Shown: positions 7,094 through 13,989, counted from the first letter of the stretch. The stretch is 41,581 bases of DNA from Selenomonadaceae bacterium (GCA_017427545.1 JAFRSO010000006.1:1-41581); one strand, 5' to 3'. The notes: generated by a model not told the origin, from the sequence alone. Made by a program: numbers and translations.

Positions 7094-7175
7094 ACGCTGA
7101 CCGAAGTCACCGCCAGTGATACACCGAAATTTAATCGCGCGACGAGTGTATCACGGCGGGGGAGGCGGCGTCAAG
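7094..7175 (+). other. Structured intergenic element R, copy 2
   Basis: The fold has an outer stem ACGC/GCGT (7094-7097, 7168-7171), a short hairpin TGAC-CGAA-GTCA (7098-7109), and a long arm CCGCC-a-GTGATACAC with GTGTATCAC-GGCGG (7110-7124, 7146-7159). It shares AGTGATACA and GGCGGCGTCAAG with copy 1 at 2896-2994, while the stem below the CGAA loop has changed on both sides. It ends at the GTG start of the next gene and contains that gene's GGGGGAGG ribosome binding site, so folding could control translation. Confidence 0.55.
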
Positions 7176-7402
7176 TGGATAGGAAGAAAATACTGGTGAA
7201 AACGTTCGGAGCAAGACTTAAACATTGGCGGGAAAAACTCGGAATGTCAAGGGGAGAATTGGAGTTTGAAGCCGACCTCGGCGAAGCGATGATTGGGCAT
7301 TATGAACGCGGCTCACGCTCCCCGACACTTTACACTTTGGAAAAAATTTTGGACGGGCTGAACGTTACACCGGCTGAATTCTTTTCGGAGGAAATAGAAT
7401 GA
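7175..7402 (+). CDS. HTH XRE-family regulator (75 aa)
   Basis: A single XRE/HTH_3 domain: 'FGARLKHWREKLGMSRGELE', 'EAMIGHYERGSRSPTLYTLE' and 'ILDGLNVTPAEFF'. It starts with GTG 7175, placed 3' of GGGGGAGG within the structured element R copy 2. Unlike the repressor at 3326-3541, it is inside the early operon, so it may act later or on a different operator. Confidence 0.85.
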   Translation: MDRKKILVKTFGARLKHWREKLGMSRGELEFEADLGEAMIGHYERGSRSPTLYTLEKILDGLNVTPAEFFSEEIE

Positions 7403-7590
7403 AACTTTTGAAAAAGCTGTGGGAAAAATGCGGCGAAAAAGCCTTCACGGAAAAAGTAATGGTAGTCGTCTGCACTCTCCTCACCATTTACAACATAATA
7501 TTCACGAGCAATATTCCCGAACTCAACGGACTGCTCGTTTTCTTGAACGGCGCATTGATTTTCGCGCTGGTCATGGAAGAGGACGACTGA
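7399..7590 (+). CDS. Small membrane protein (63 aa)
   Basis: ATG 7399 overlaps the previous stop, after CGGAGGAAATAGA. A basic N-terminus is followed by two hydrophobic segments ('VMVVVCTLLTIYNIIF', about 20-35, and 'GLLVFLNGALIFALVM', about 44-59) and an acidic tail (EEDD). Its size and topology resemble small phage inner-membrane proteins or holins, but the early location argues against lysis. Function is unknown. Confidence 0.7.
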   Translation: MKLLKKLWEKCGEKAFTEKVMVVVCTLLTIYNIIFTSNIPELNGLLVFLNGALIFALVMEEDD

Positions 7591-7591
7591 A

Positions 7592-7807
7592 ATGGGCGCG
7601 TATAAAATCGACGCGAATAAAATAAGGCAGGCGGCAAAATTCCGTGGCATGACGCTCAACACCCTGTCGATTCGGGCAAAAATCAGCTGGAATACACTTA
7701 ACAGCATTTTGAACGGGAAAGTCAAGCGTCCGCACCTGTCGACGCTCGGCAGTCTGGCTATTGCCCTGCAGGTATCGTGGCAGATGTTAATTGAGGAGGA
7801 AAATTGA
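7592..7807 (+). CDS. Small HTH regulator (71 aa)
   Basis: It matches the XRE/Cro pattern: 'IRQAAKFRGMTLNTLSIRAK', 'SWNTLNSILNGKVKRPHLST', 'LGSLAIALQVSWQMLI'. It starts one base after the previous stop. This is the third XRE-type protein in the first 8 kb, so the early region has layered control. The target is unknown. Confidence 0.8.
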   Translation: MGAYKIDANKIRQAAKFRGMTLNTLSIRAKISWNTLNSILNGKVKRPHLSTLGSLAIALQVSWQMLIEEEN

Positions 7808-7808
7808 A

Positions 7809-8690
7809 ATGGCAGAAAACAAATTGCAAGATGAGAAAAAAAAGAATTCCCTGCCCGCATTAGTGCAAAAGGCGGATGTTCAGCGCAGATTCAGTGCCAT
7901 GCTCGGCAGTAAAAATGCGTCGGGATTCTTGAATGCACTGCAAACGATTTACAATGGCAACCGGCAACTGCAGGACTGTACTCCTATCTCGATATTGAGC
8001 GCGGCAGGAGTGGCGGCGACTTTGAACTTGTCGATAACTCCCACCTTGGGATACGCCTATGTTGTCCCCTACAAAGGGCAGGCGCAATTCCAAATCGGCT
8101 ATAAAGGGCTGATTCAGTTGGCACTGCGCACCGGCAAATATACGACGTTGCATTCCGGCGCGATTCGCGAAGGTGAAATTAAAGGCGTCAATCCGATAAC
8201 GGGCGAACTTGAGCGCGGCGAGAAAATTTCTGATGAAATCGTCGGCTACGTGGCGTACATGCGGACGATTGACGGTTTTGAAAAAGCCCTGTACATGACG
8301 GTTGAGGAAGTCAGAGAGCACGCCGCTAACTATTCGCAGAGCTACGCTTATGACTTGCGCTCGAACAGGAAGACAAGCATTTGGAGCAAGAATTTTGACG
8401 CAATGGCGAAAAAAACTGTCCTCAAATTGTTGCTCAATAAATGGGGCTTGACCTCCTCGGAATTGATAATGGCGATTCAAACAGACCAAGCGGTTATCGA
8501 TGAGGAAGCCAACACCTTGACTTACGTCGACAACGGCGGGCACGCTCAATCCCGCGACGATATGTATTTCCCTGAAGATACTATAGACGCTGAAATTAAC
8601 GAGGACACCGGCGAAGTCACCGAAGTTACCGAAGCCAAAAACGCTGAAGTCGTGCAAGGCGACTTGAAGTTTGAGGAGGCGGCGCAATGA
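7809..8690 (+). CDS. recT: RecT-family single-strand annealing protein (293 aa)
   Basis: The sequence follows the RecT family closely: 'FLNALQTIYNGNRQLQDC', 'ILSAAGVAATLNLSITPTLG', 'YVVPYKGQAQFQIGYKGLIQ', 'LALRTGKY', 'GYVAYMRTIDGFEKALYMT', and 'IWSKNFDAMAKKTVLKLLL' near the end. The acidic C-terminus is also usual. RecT coats single-stranded DNA and anneals complementary strands in phage recombination. The chosen start is ATG 7809 after GAGGAGGAAAATTGAA. No RecE/lambda-Exo-type nuclease gene is adjacent, which is unusual; a Gam-like protein follows instead. Confidence 0.93.
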   Translation: MAENKLQDEKKKNSLPALVQKADVQRRFSAMLGSKNASGFLNALQTIYNGNRQLQDCTPISILSAAGVAATLNLSITPTLGYAYVVPYKGQAQFQIGYKGLIQLALRTGKYTTLHSGAIREGEIKGVNPITGELERGEKISDEIVGYVAYMRTIDGFEKALYMTVEEVREHAANYSQSYAYDLRSNRKTSIWSKNFDAMAKKTVLKLLLNKWGLTSSELIMAIQTDQAVIDEEANTLTYVDNGGHAQSRDDMYFPEDTIDAEINEDTGEVTEVTEAKNAEVVQGDLKFEEAAQ

Positions 8691-8896
8691 ATAAGTTGAT
8701 GACACCCGAACGCGTCGCTACTTTCGCCCCGATAATTATGCGTCACCACATGAAACAAGCGGCACACTGGGCGGCGCAATGGGCTAAACTCGGCTCCCTT
8801 CGCGACAGGGAAGTTATCTTCCGTGACCTTAAGCGGGAAGCTGAAAGGGCAATCGTGAAATTCATGACGGAGGCAGGCTTATGTGTGAGGAAATGA
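8687..8896 (+). CDS. Small hypothetical protein (69 aa)
   Basis: ATG 8687 overlaps the recT stop after GAGGAGGCGGCGCA. The short, basic, helical product ('RHHMKQAAHWAAQWAKLG', 'VIFRDLKREAERAIVKFM') has no recognised family. It is translationally coupled to recT and overlaps the Gam-like gene by 16 bases, so a recombination-associated role is plausible. Confidence 0.7.
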   Translation: MNKLMTPERVATFAPIIMRHHMKQAAHWAAQWAKLGSLRDREVIFRDLKREAERAIVKFMTEAGLCVRK

Positions 8897-9414
8897 ATTG
8901 GACACACGTTAGCGGCTATGAATTGCTCCGGCAATATGCCGAACGCGACGCTGAAATTCAAACGGCGGCCAAAAAACGTGATGAGTTGAAAACATTTTTC
9001 AAGGCGCAAATGGACAAGGCAGACAAAATTTTTGCTGAAGAGACAGAAGGCGCGAGGATTGAACTTGAATTGCTCAAGGAACAAATTCGCAGTTACACCG
9101 AAGCGAACCTTACAGGCAAGAAACGCAGTATTGAATTGCCGAACGGAACAGTTTCCTTGACGCGACAATCTCCGATTATCTACGTCGAAAACGAAGGGCA
9201 AGCAAGTTCGGCAAGCAAGCGTTTGCGCGAATTCGTCAAGACGGACGCGCCTGAATTCTTGAAAGTGCAGACAACAGAAATGGTCGACTGGGCAGGGTTG
9301 AAAAAGCACTTGAAAGTTGACGGCGAGGACGTTTACTTCGACGACACCGGCGAACAAATTGCCGGCTTGAAAGCGCAGGCACGTCCCGACATTTTGACAG
9401 TGAAATTGGCGTGA
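8881..9414 (+). CDS. Mu Gam-like host-nuclease inhibitor (177 aa)
   Basis: A long N-terminal coiled coil (about 15-80) is followed by 'KKRSIELPNGTVSLTRQSP' and 'APEFLKVQTTEMVDWAGLKK', the pattern of the phage host-nuclease inhibitor Gam family related to Mu Gam. These proteins bind DNA ends and shield them from RecBCD/AddAB-type nucleases. Start ATG 8881 follows GGAGGCAGGCTT; ATG 8893 is an alternative. It lies right after recT, consistent with a recombination module. Confidence 0.8.
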   Translation: MCEEMNWTHVSGYELLRQYAERDAEIQTAAKKRDELKTFFKAQMDKADKIFAEETEGARIELELLKEQIRSYTEANLTGKKRSIELPNGTVSLTRQSPIIYVENEGQASSASKRLREFVKTDAPEFLKVQTTEMVDWAGLKKHLKVDGEDVYFDDTGEQIAGLKAQARPDILTVKLA

Positions 9415-9420
9415 AGAAAA

Positions 9421-9454
9421 GGGCGGTCGGTGACCACCAATAAACTGACCGCCC
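9421..9454 (+). other. Strong hairpin between gam-like and repeat gene
   Basis: GGGCGGTC (9421-9428) pairs perfectly with GACCGCCC (9447-9454), with GGT/ACC pairing possible inside the loop and AAGAA/TTCTT outside. No U-tract follows; an AGGAGG ribosome binding site lies 9 bases downstream. It may act as an mRNA stabiliser or weak attenuator. Confidence 0.5.
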
Positions 9455-9475
9455 GCGTTCTTAGGAGGAAAAATC

Positions 9476-10255
9476 ATGAAAGGTTACAAAGGATTTGACA
9501 AAAATTTTCGTTGCCGAGGGTTTCAATTCAAAGTCGGAGAGACGTATAAGATTGACGGTGAAATAAAAATTTGTGAACGCGGATTTCATTTTTGCGATGA
9601 GCCGTTGGCAGTTTTTGAATATTACGAACCTGCAAATTCTCGTTTCGCATTAGTTGAAGCTACCGGTGATATCGTTGCTGACGGCAAGCATAAATTTTGC
9701 ACAAACGAGTTAGTGATAATCAAGGAAATTACTTTAGATGAGTTGATTAAGTCAGCAACGAACTTTAAAAAGTTACTGAATACGGGCGACTGGTCAGTGG
9801 CAACGAATACAGGCAACCGTTCAGCGGCAACGAATACGGGCGACTGTTCAGTGGCAACGAATACGGGCGACTGTTCAGTGGCAACGAATACGGGCAACCG
9901 TTCAGTGGCAACGAATACGGGCGACTGTTCAGTGGCAACGAATACGGGCGTCTGTTCAGTGGCAACGAATACGGGCGACTGTTCAGTGGCAACGAATACG
10001 GGCAACCGTTCAGTGGCAACGAATACGGGCGACTGTTCAGCGGCGATCGTAGCTGGGAAAAATTCTGTAGCAGTAGTTACCGGACGTCAATCGTGGGCTA
10101 AAGGTGCATTAGGTTGTTGGCTCGTTCTCGGCGAATGGGTGGAAAATGAATTGTCTGATATGCAAGCCTTCAAGGTAGACGGGAAGAAAATCAAGCCCGA
10201 TACTTTTTACAGATTAAAAGGCGGTCGAGCGGTTGAGGTGGAGGAAGAATCATGA
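9476..10255 (+). CDS. Protein with tandem 9-residue repeats (259 aa)
   Basis: Residues 1-95 form a non-repetitive domain ('MKGYKGFDKNFRCRGFQFKV', 'CERGFHFCDEPLAVFEYY') resembling the DUF7666-type domain found in phage proteins. Residues about 100-210 are tandem 9-residue repeats of the form A-T-N-T-G-(D/N)-(C/R)-S-V, nine close copies grading into degenerate ones, expected to form a beta-solenoid. The C-terminus ('WLVLGEWVE', 'GRAVEVEEES') caps it. DNA repeats are 27 bp and nearly identical, so copy number may vary. Start ATG 9476 follows TTAGGAGGAAAAATC. Function is unknown. Confidence 0.85.
   Translation: MKGYKGFDKNFRCRGFQFKVGETYKIDGEIKICERGFHFCDEPLAVFEYYEPANSRFALVEATGDIVADGKHKFCTNELVIIKEITLDELIKSATNFKKLLNTGDWSVATNTGNRSAATNTGDCSVATNTGDCSVATNTGNRSVATNTGDCSVATNTGVCSVATNTGDCSVATNTGNRSVATNTGDCSAAIVAGKNSVAVVTGRQSWAKGALGCWLVLGEWVENELSDMQAFKVDGKKIKPDTFYRLKGGRAVEVEEES
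9777..10044 (+). repeat. Tandem 27-bp repeats
   Basis: A 27-bp unit (core GCAACGAATACGGGCGACTG) is repeated in frame about ten times with changes mainly at the GACTGT/AACCGT position. The near identity between copies suggests recent expansion or recombinational homogenisation; RecT is encoded just upstream. Confidence 0.85.
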
Positions 10256-10491
10256 AACACAGAATCAGAATCAACGGAGAGATAAAGGAAATTGACTGCG
10301 AATTGGGCAGCGGTATTTTTGACAAGAACGGTCATGAAATTTTTGAGGGCGATAAAGTTCTTTTCAACGATTATACTTTTTACGTAAAACTTGATGACGG
10401 CGGTTTTTGTTTCATTAATAAATTCAACTTTAAATATCCGTTAGGCAAAGCTTTTTCACCCGACCTTGAAATCGTTAATGATAAGGATTGA
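10252..10491 (+). CDS. YopX-like small protein (79 aa)
   Basis: The segment 'GIFDKNGHEIFEGDKVLF' followed by 'YTFYVKLDDGGFCFINKF' matches the core of YopX-like phage proteins (usually 'DKNGKEIYEGD'). The protein is shorter than most family members and lacks the typical N-terminal 'KFRAWD' motif. It overlaps the previous stop (ATGA). The biochemical role of YopX proteins is not known to me. Confidence 0.65.
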   Translation: MKHRIRINGEIKEIDCELGSGIFDKNGHEIFEGDKVLFNDYTFYVKLDDGGFCFINKFNFKYPLGKAFSPDLEIVNDKD

Positions 10492-10834
10492 GGCGTTGAT
10501 AAAGCCGGTACCGTTTAAGAGAGTGATACCGCGAAGAGGACGTCCGCGTAATCCTGCGGAGTATACCGAGTTCAAAGAAGAGCTCGGTTATTTCGCGTTA
10601 AAGGCGATGAAAGGTCGTGAGCCGCTCAAGGGGGCAATCAGACTGCACGCCGATTTTTATAAGAAACGCCGCGGGCTGTTGCAAAAGAATTGGGGCGACG
10701 TGGACAATTTTCTCAAGGCCGTAATGGATTCATTGTCGGGAATATGTTATGAGGACGACGGGCAAGTAACCCAAATCAGTGCGACGAAAAATTACGGCGA
10801 GCCGCGTATCTTAATCGAAGTGGAGGAATTGTGA
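10478..10834 (+). CDS. rusA: RusA-family Holliday junction resolvase (118 aa)
   Basis: It has the RusA pattern: an N-terminal 'IKPVPFKR' strand, then 'WGDVDNFLKAVMDSLSGI' with the conserved acidic residues, and 'YEDDGQVTQISATK'. RusA dimers cut four-way junctions and resolve recombination or replication intermediates before packaging. I prefer ATG 10478 because it restores the usual beta-strand start 'MIRIEALIKPVPFKR'. TTG 10496 has a better-placed GGATTGAGG but would remove that strand. The gene overlaps its neighbours at both ends. Confidence 0.88.
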   Translation: MIRIEALIKPVPFKRVIPRRGRPRNPAEYTEFKEELGYFALKAMKGREPLKGAIRLHADFYKKRRGLLQKNWGDVDNFLKAVMDSLSGICYEDDGQVTQISATKNYGEPRILIEVEEL

Positions 10835-11109
10835 TGGAGAAATTATTTCGGACGCTGATGTCGTCCGATATGGACGAATATTCCCGCCGCGAAGTCACAC
10901 GCTACGCCGAAAAGATTATTGATGAGCACATGAAGATTCGCGGACAAATCGCCCGTGACTTGTCCCGACTCGGCGTTGACGCGTGGCAGGAGGATTCTGC
11001 CTATCGCAAGCTCAAGGCAAAATATATCGCGCATCACCAGAGCAAAAAGAAATTGGCGATTCTTGAAATGGAACGCCAGCTTAATTGTAAATCGGAGGAT
11101 TCATTATGA
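10834..11109 (+). CDS. Hypothetical helical protein (91 aa)
   Basis: The ATG overlaps the rusA stop codon (GTGATG), with GTGGAGGAATT as ribosome binding region. It is strongly helical and charged ('YAEKIIDEHMKIRGQIARDL', 'HHQSKKKLAILEMERQL'). No family is recognised. It is coupled to rusA upstream and the HU-like gene downstream. Confidence 0.7.
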   Translation: MEKLFRTLMSSDMDEYSRREVTRYAEKIIDEHMKIRGQIARDLSRLGVDAWQEDSAYRKLKAKYIAHHQSKKKLAILEMERQLNCKSEDSL

Positions 11110-11387
11110 CGAGCAAAGAGTTAATCACAATCGCGGCAATCAGAAACGATATACCGATAAAACAAGTCGAAAAGATTTTCCGTGAAGTTTTCGCGACGAT
11201 TAGTCGGGAACTGGAGCGCGGCGAACGCGTTCAGATAGTCGGTTTTGGAACGTTCAGCGTAAAGGAGCGTCTTCCGCGACGTGGCAGGAATCCCAGAACG
11301 GGAGAGCCGATTGATTTGCCGCCGACAAAGCACGTCCACTTCAAGCAGGGCAGGAAGATTAAGGAGCTGCTGAACGATGATAATTGA
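11106..11387 (+). CDS. HU/IHF-family DNA-binding protein (93 aa)
   Basis: The sequence is full length for the family: 'QVEKIFREVFATISRELERG', 'VQIVGFGTFSVKERLPRRGR', 'NPRTGEPIDLPPTKHVHFKQ', 'GRKIKELLN'. The 'GFGTF' turn and the 'GRNPRTG' arm tip with its proline that intercalates into DNA are intact. HU-like proteins bend and compact DNA and may help origin opening or recombination. Start ATG 11106 overlaps the previous stop, after CGGAGGATTCATT. Confidence 0.93.
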   Translation: MTSKELITIAAIRNDIPIKQVEKIFREVFATISRELERGERVQIVGFGTFSVKERLPRRGRNPRTGEPIDLPPTKHVHFKQGRKIKELLNDDN

Positions 11388-11493
11388 CGGAATCAAGGTT
11401 ACCTTTGAGGGTATCGAAGACGCGACGCCGGAAGAGGCATTGAACTATAACGCCTACGTCCGCGAGCGCGTCAAGCACGACACTACACTATAA
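11377..11493 (+). CDS. Very small hypothetical protein (38 aa)
   Basis: ATG 11377 lies inside the last codons of the HU-like gene and runs to TAA 11491-11493. The acidic product begins 'MIIDGIKVTFEGIEDATPEE'. AAGGAGCTGC lies upstream as ribosome binding site. Its position in the tightly overlapping operon and regular codon pattern support it, but the length makes it tentative. Confidence 0.5.
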   Translation: MIIDGIKVTFEGIEDATPEEALNYNAYVRERVKHDTTL

Positions 11494-11511
11494 GGAAAGG
11501 CGGCGAGCCGA

Positions 11512-11937
11512 TTGACAGAAAAGGAATTAAACAGCGTCCGCGAGCTGAATAAAAAAATTCGCGACCTTGAGCGGCGTCTGCATGAATTAAGAATCAGTGC
11601 TGAAAATCTCGTGCCGATAATCGACGGCTTGCCGCATTCCTCCGAGGCTAAATCACGCGTCGAAAAACTTGCGCTGATGATTGTCGAGCACGAACGCGAC
11701 CTTGAAAAATTTCGCGACCATATTATTTTAGCGAAGTCGGAACTTGTGCACACAATTCTCCGCGAAGTCGACGAGCCGACACTGCAGGCGTTGCTCATGT
11801 TGCGTTATGTCGAGTGCTTATCTTTCAAGGAGACTGCCCGCCGCATGAAATTCACATTGCGCCATTTATACCGGCTTCACGAAAAAATTTTTAAAAATGT
11901 CACCCTCTTGCACTCTTGCGCACTTTCTAAAGGCTGA
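11512..11937 (+). CDS. Sigma-region-4-like late regulator (141 aa)
   Basis: The N-terminal 70 residues are a coiled coil ('LNKKIRDLERRLHELRISAE'). The C-terminal part ('DEPTLQALLMLRYVECLSFK', 'ETARRMKFTLRHLYRLHEKI') is a sigma-70 region 4-like helix-turn-helix, as in DUF1492/ArpU-type phage regulators. These sit at the end of the early operon just before terminase genes and activate late transcription. The start is TTG 11512. It is the last gene before a bidirectional terminator. Confidence 0.8.
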   Translation: MTEKELNSVRELNKKIRDLERRLHELRISAENLVPIIDGLPHSSEAKSRVEKLALMIVEHERDLEKFRDHIILAKSELVHTILREVDEPTLQALLMLRYVECLSFKETARRMKFTLRHLYRLHEKIFKNVTLLHSCALSKG

Positions 11938-11981
11938 TATAATTAGACTAGCAAACTACGCGGACATCCGCTTGACATAAA

Positions 11982-12012
11982 AAATACCGCCCCGATAATC
12001 GAGGCGGTATTT
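11982..12012. terminator. Bidirectional terminator between convergent operons
   Basis: AAATACCGCC (11982-11991) pairs with GGCGGTATTT (12003-12012), with A/T runs on both outer sides. It lies between the rightward early operon and the end of the leftward operon, and can stop both. Confidence 0.85.
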
Positions 12013-12032
12013 GCGTTAGAACAGATTGTTAA

Positions 12033-12455
12033 TCAGACCGTAATGCCCACAGCGGCAAGGTCACGTTTGGTTTCGTCCGAAAGTGCCGAAATGCCTTTGG
12101 ATTCGTCCCAGCATTCATCAAGCGCACAGTCCAAATAATAATACTTGTCTTGCCATTCTTTGAGTTTCCTCTCAATAAGGCGCAAGCGGGCAATGGCGTG
12201 ACGCGTGCAGACTTTGAAAACGCCGTCTTCGGGATATTCTTCTTCGTAGACGGTAAACTTGCCGGCTTCTACGGCGTCAGCTACCGAGCGGCCGTGGTCG
12301 TAATCGGCCTTGCAAGCGAGGTATAAATTAAACATGTTTCCGTTCATTAACGGGATACAAAATGTGTGAAGGGCATTGTCATATTCATCAAACCAATATC
12401 CTTCGCGGCGTTCAGCATTCCGATGAGCGGCTTTCAACTTTTGTAATGTCATCAT
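12033..12455 (-). CDS. Hypothetical protein of middle operon (140 aa)
   Basis: Last gene of the leftward operon. It starts at ATG 12455 after GAGGAGGAGTAATT. It appears to be a diverged paralogue of the protein encoded at 14543-15010: both start with 'MT..LK.A...A.R', continue with 'F..PL...' and 'LY(M)ACK', and end in a helical segment around 'LD.A.DE'. It is soluble and Tyr-rich. Its family and function are unknown. A GUGACAG-loop hairpin (12497-12546) precedes it. Confidence 0.75.
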   Translation of the reverse strand: MMTLQKLKAAHRNAERREGYWFDEYDNALHTFCIPLMNGNMFNLYLACKADYDHGRSVADAVEAGKFTVYEEEYPEDGVFKVCTRHAIARLRLIERKLKEWQDKYYYLDCALDECWDESKGISALSDETKRDLAAVGITV

Positions 12456-12496
12456 AATTACTCCTCCTCAAATTCTCCGGAAAAACATTGAGCCTT

Positions 12497-12546
12497 AAAG
12501 GCTTTGTGCGAGGCTACCTGTCACGTAGCCCCGTGGCAAAACCTTT
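12497..12546 (-). other. GUGACAG-loop hairpin, copy 1
   Basis: Read on the minus strand: outer stem AAAGGTTTTG/CAAAGCCTTT, small internal loop CCA/CA, inner 9-bp stem CGGGGCTAC/GTAGCCTCG, loop GTGACAG. The copy at 14491-14544 has the same outer stem and loop, but its inner stem tip is TTTA/TAAA, a compensatory change showing the pairing is selected. It is followed by CCTTAAGG-type pairing and a short T run. It sits between the clamp gene and the gene at 12033-12455. No known RNA class is recognised. Confidence 0.7.
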
Positions 12547-12555
12547 AGTCTATTT

Positions 12556-13869
12556 TTATGCGACGGTTTCAGCGACGCTTTCTACGAAAGCAGAAGTGAT
12601 ATCAATCGTTGTGGTGTCTTGAAGTGACGGTGTTACTGCTTTAACAGGCAAATGCACAGATTCTTTTATCGGGGCAATTACCGCGACTTTGTTATTTTCC
12701 CGAACCGTAATGCTCTGCTCTGATAATTCGATTGTAATATTGGTTTCGGTCAAATTACCGAGCATTCCAAGCAGGTTTGTTACCGTAAAATCTCCGACCG
12801 CGTTGCCAGATTCTACGCCGTCAACTTCTGCTTGCACGTAATTAACCGCGCTTCCACCTATTTTAAGACTTCGGGCGGTCGAGTCTTCAGTTTTATAAGT
12901 CACAACAGCTTTGTGCGAGGCATTGACAGTGACAGCGTCTTTTTCAAAGCGCAGATTAATCGCTCCGTGCTCATCAGCAAACGGGCTGCAGAATTTAACG
13001 GCTTGTATCAATTCTTGACGATTCAAGCTTGCTTTAACGAGCGCGAGTTGTGAAATTACCTGTGAAGTGTCGGGAAAATCTAACTTTACACAGCGAGCGT
13101 TGACGGTCAATGTATCGATTTTGATACATATTTCGTTGACATATTCCGAACGCCCCCCGCAAGTTATCTGCACGACATCTTTATTTTTGAGCAAAGGTAG
13201 GATAAACCACAAAACATCAGAATCAATGTTGCAGTTAAAATCGCCTTGCAAAGTAAAAGCGGTCGTAGTGACTTGTGCAATCTGAAAATGCGTTGCCGCT
13301 GTCAATGTCAAGTTCTCTTCGCCGGCTTTGAAGTTTACCTGCGTGAAAACCGGTCGGGAAAGACTATTCTCAACAGTTGCCGCCGCATAAAGTGTGCTTT
13401 TGAGCGATTGTTTCAATTCGCTTTGTGCGAGCGCGATAACGTTTTCACCCATGACATATTCAGTTTGGAAGGGCTTAAATCGTTCGGCGTCTTTTTTGCT
13501 TAGCGAGGGCAAGAACGCACAACACGATAACGATAATTCGCGCTGGTCACCGTTGGTTATTGTCAACGTGCTCTTGCTTGCGGTTAAGGTATATCGCGCC
13601 CGTTCATTAACGGCTTTGACAAGAATTTTCGCGCCCACATTGTTAATGAGCGTTTCGCCCGTCGTGAAGATTTTGACGCCTTCGCTGATTTTCTCCACCG
13701 CGATAAAATCTCTACCGCAGGTTTTGAATTCAACGCAATTTTCGTCGACGCGGATATAAAGCGCAGATTTTCCCGCGCGCATAACTGCTTTCAGAACCGT
13801 TGCGAGTAAATCACCGTCAACGCTGAATGCCATTTGCGCATTTGTCGTAAGGCTTTCAACTTTTCCCAT
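12556..13869 (-). CDS. Phage DNA polymerase sliding clamp (DnaN-like, 437 aa)
   Basis: It follows the three-domain beta-clamp pattern with low identity. Domain 1 is about 8-140. Domain 2 begins 'LKQSLKSTLYAAATVENSLS' (about 152) and 'RPVFTQVNF', matching the DnaN 'RPVLTGV' region, then 'LTAATHFQIA' in place of 'ATDGHRLA'. 'FPDTSQVI' (about 265) matches the DnaN 'FPDYxxVIP' motif, then domain 3 starts 'ASLNRQELIQAVKFC'. 'LLGMLGNLTETNITIEL' and 'KVAVIAPIKE' (about 367-403) replace the DnaN end 'YLYVIMPM'. A further 35 residues form an acidic Thr-rich tail. The clamp would tether the replicase. The gene starts at ATG 13869 in the leftward operon, flanked by a hammerhead motif upstream and a GUGACAG hairpin downstream. 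Confidence 0.8.
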   Translation of the reverse strand: MGKVESLTTNAQMAFSVDGDLLATVLKAVMRAGKSALYIRVDENCVEFKTCGRDFIAVEKISEGVKIFTTGETLINNVGAKILVKAVNERARYTLTASKSTLTITNGDQRELSLSCCAFLPSLSKKDAERFKPFQTEYVMGENVIALAQSELKQSLKSTLYAAATVENSLSRPVFTQVNFKAGEENLTLTAATHFQIAQVTTTAFTLQGDFNCNIDSDVLWFILPLLKNKDVVQITCGGRSEYVNEICIKIDTLTVNARCVKLDFPDTSQVISQLALVKASLNRQELIQAVKFCSPFADEHGAINLRFEKDAVTVNASHKAVVTYKTEDSTARSLKIGGSAVNYVQAEVDGVESGNAVGDFTVTNLLGMLGNLTETNITIELSEQSITVRENNKVAVIAPIKESVHLPVKAVTPSLQDTTTIDITSAFVESVAETVA

Positions 13870-13920
13870 TTTCTATTTCTCCTCTCAATTTCTCCTAGAA
13901 GTCACGCCTTGCGCGTGGGC

Positions 13921-13989
13921 TTCCGAAGATACCACCCCGAAGGGCGATATTTCGACGAGGGAGCCGCCCCCGTCTTCATCAGTTCGGAA
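13921..13989 (-). ncRNA. Type I hammerhead ribozyme, copy 1
   Basis: Minus-strand order: stem I 5' strand TTCCGAA (13989-13983), core CTGATGA (13982-13976), stem II GACGGGGG/CCCTCGTC with loop CGGCT, core GAAA (13953-13950), stem III 9 bp closed by TTCG, then U16.1 and C17 (13929, 13928) and stem I 3' strand TTCGGAA (13927-13921). All core bases of the hammerhead consensus are present and stem I is the open stem (type I). Predicted cleavage is between 13928 and 13927. One extra A (13975) lies between CTGATGA and stem II and might lower activity. It sits between the small membrane protein gene and the clamp gene. Confidence 0.85.

Noticed and set aside
7094..7175. HDV-like ribozyme at element R copy 2
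   Set aside because: I could not form the nested double pseudoknot: there is no upstream strand to pair with the segment before the long arm.
7399..7590. Holin
   Set aside because: It has two membrane segments and an acidic tail, but it lies in the early regulatory block and no endolysin is next to it.
12497..12546. Twister, pistol or hatchet ribozyme for the GUGACAG hairpin
   Set aside because: None of the conserved strings or junctions I know for these classes are present; it is kept as an unknown structured element.
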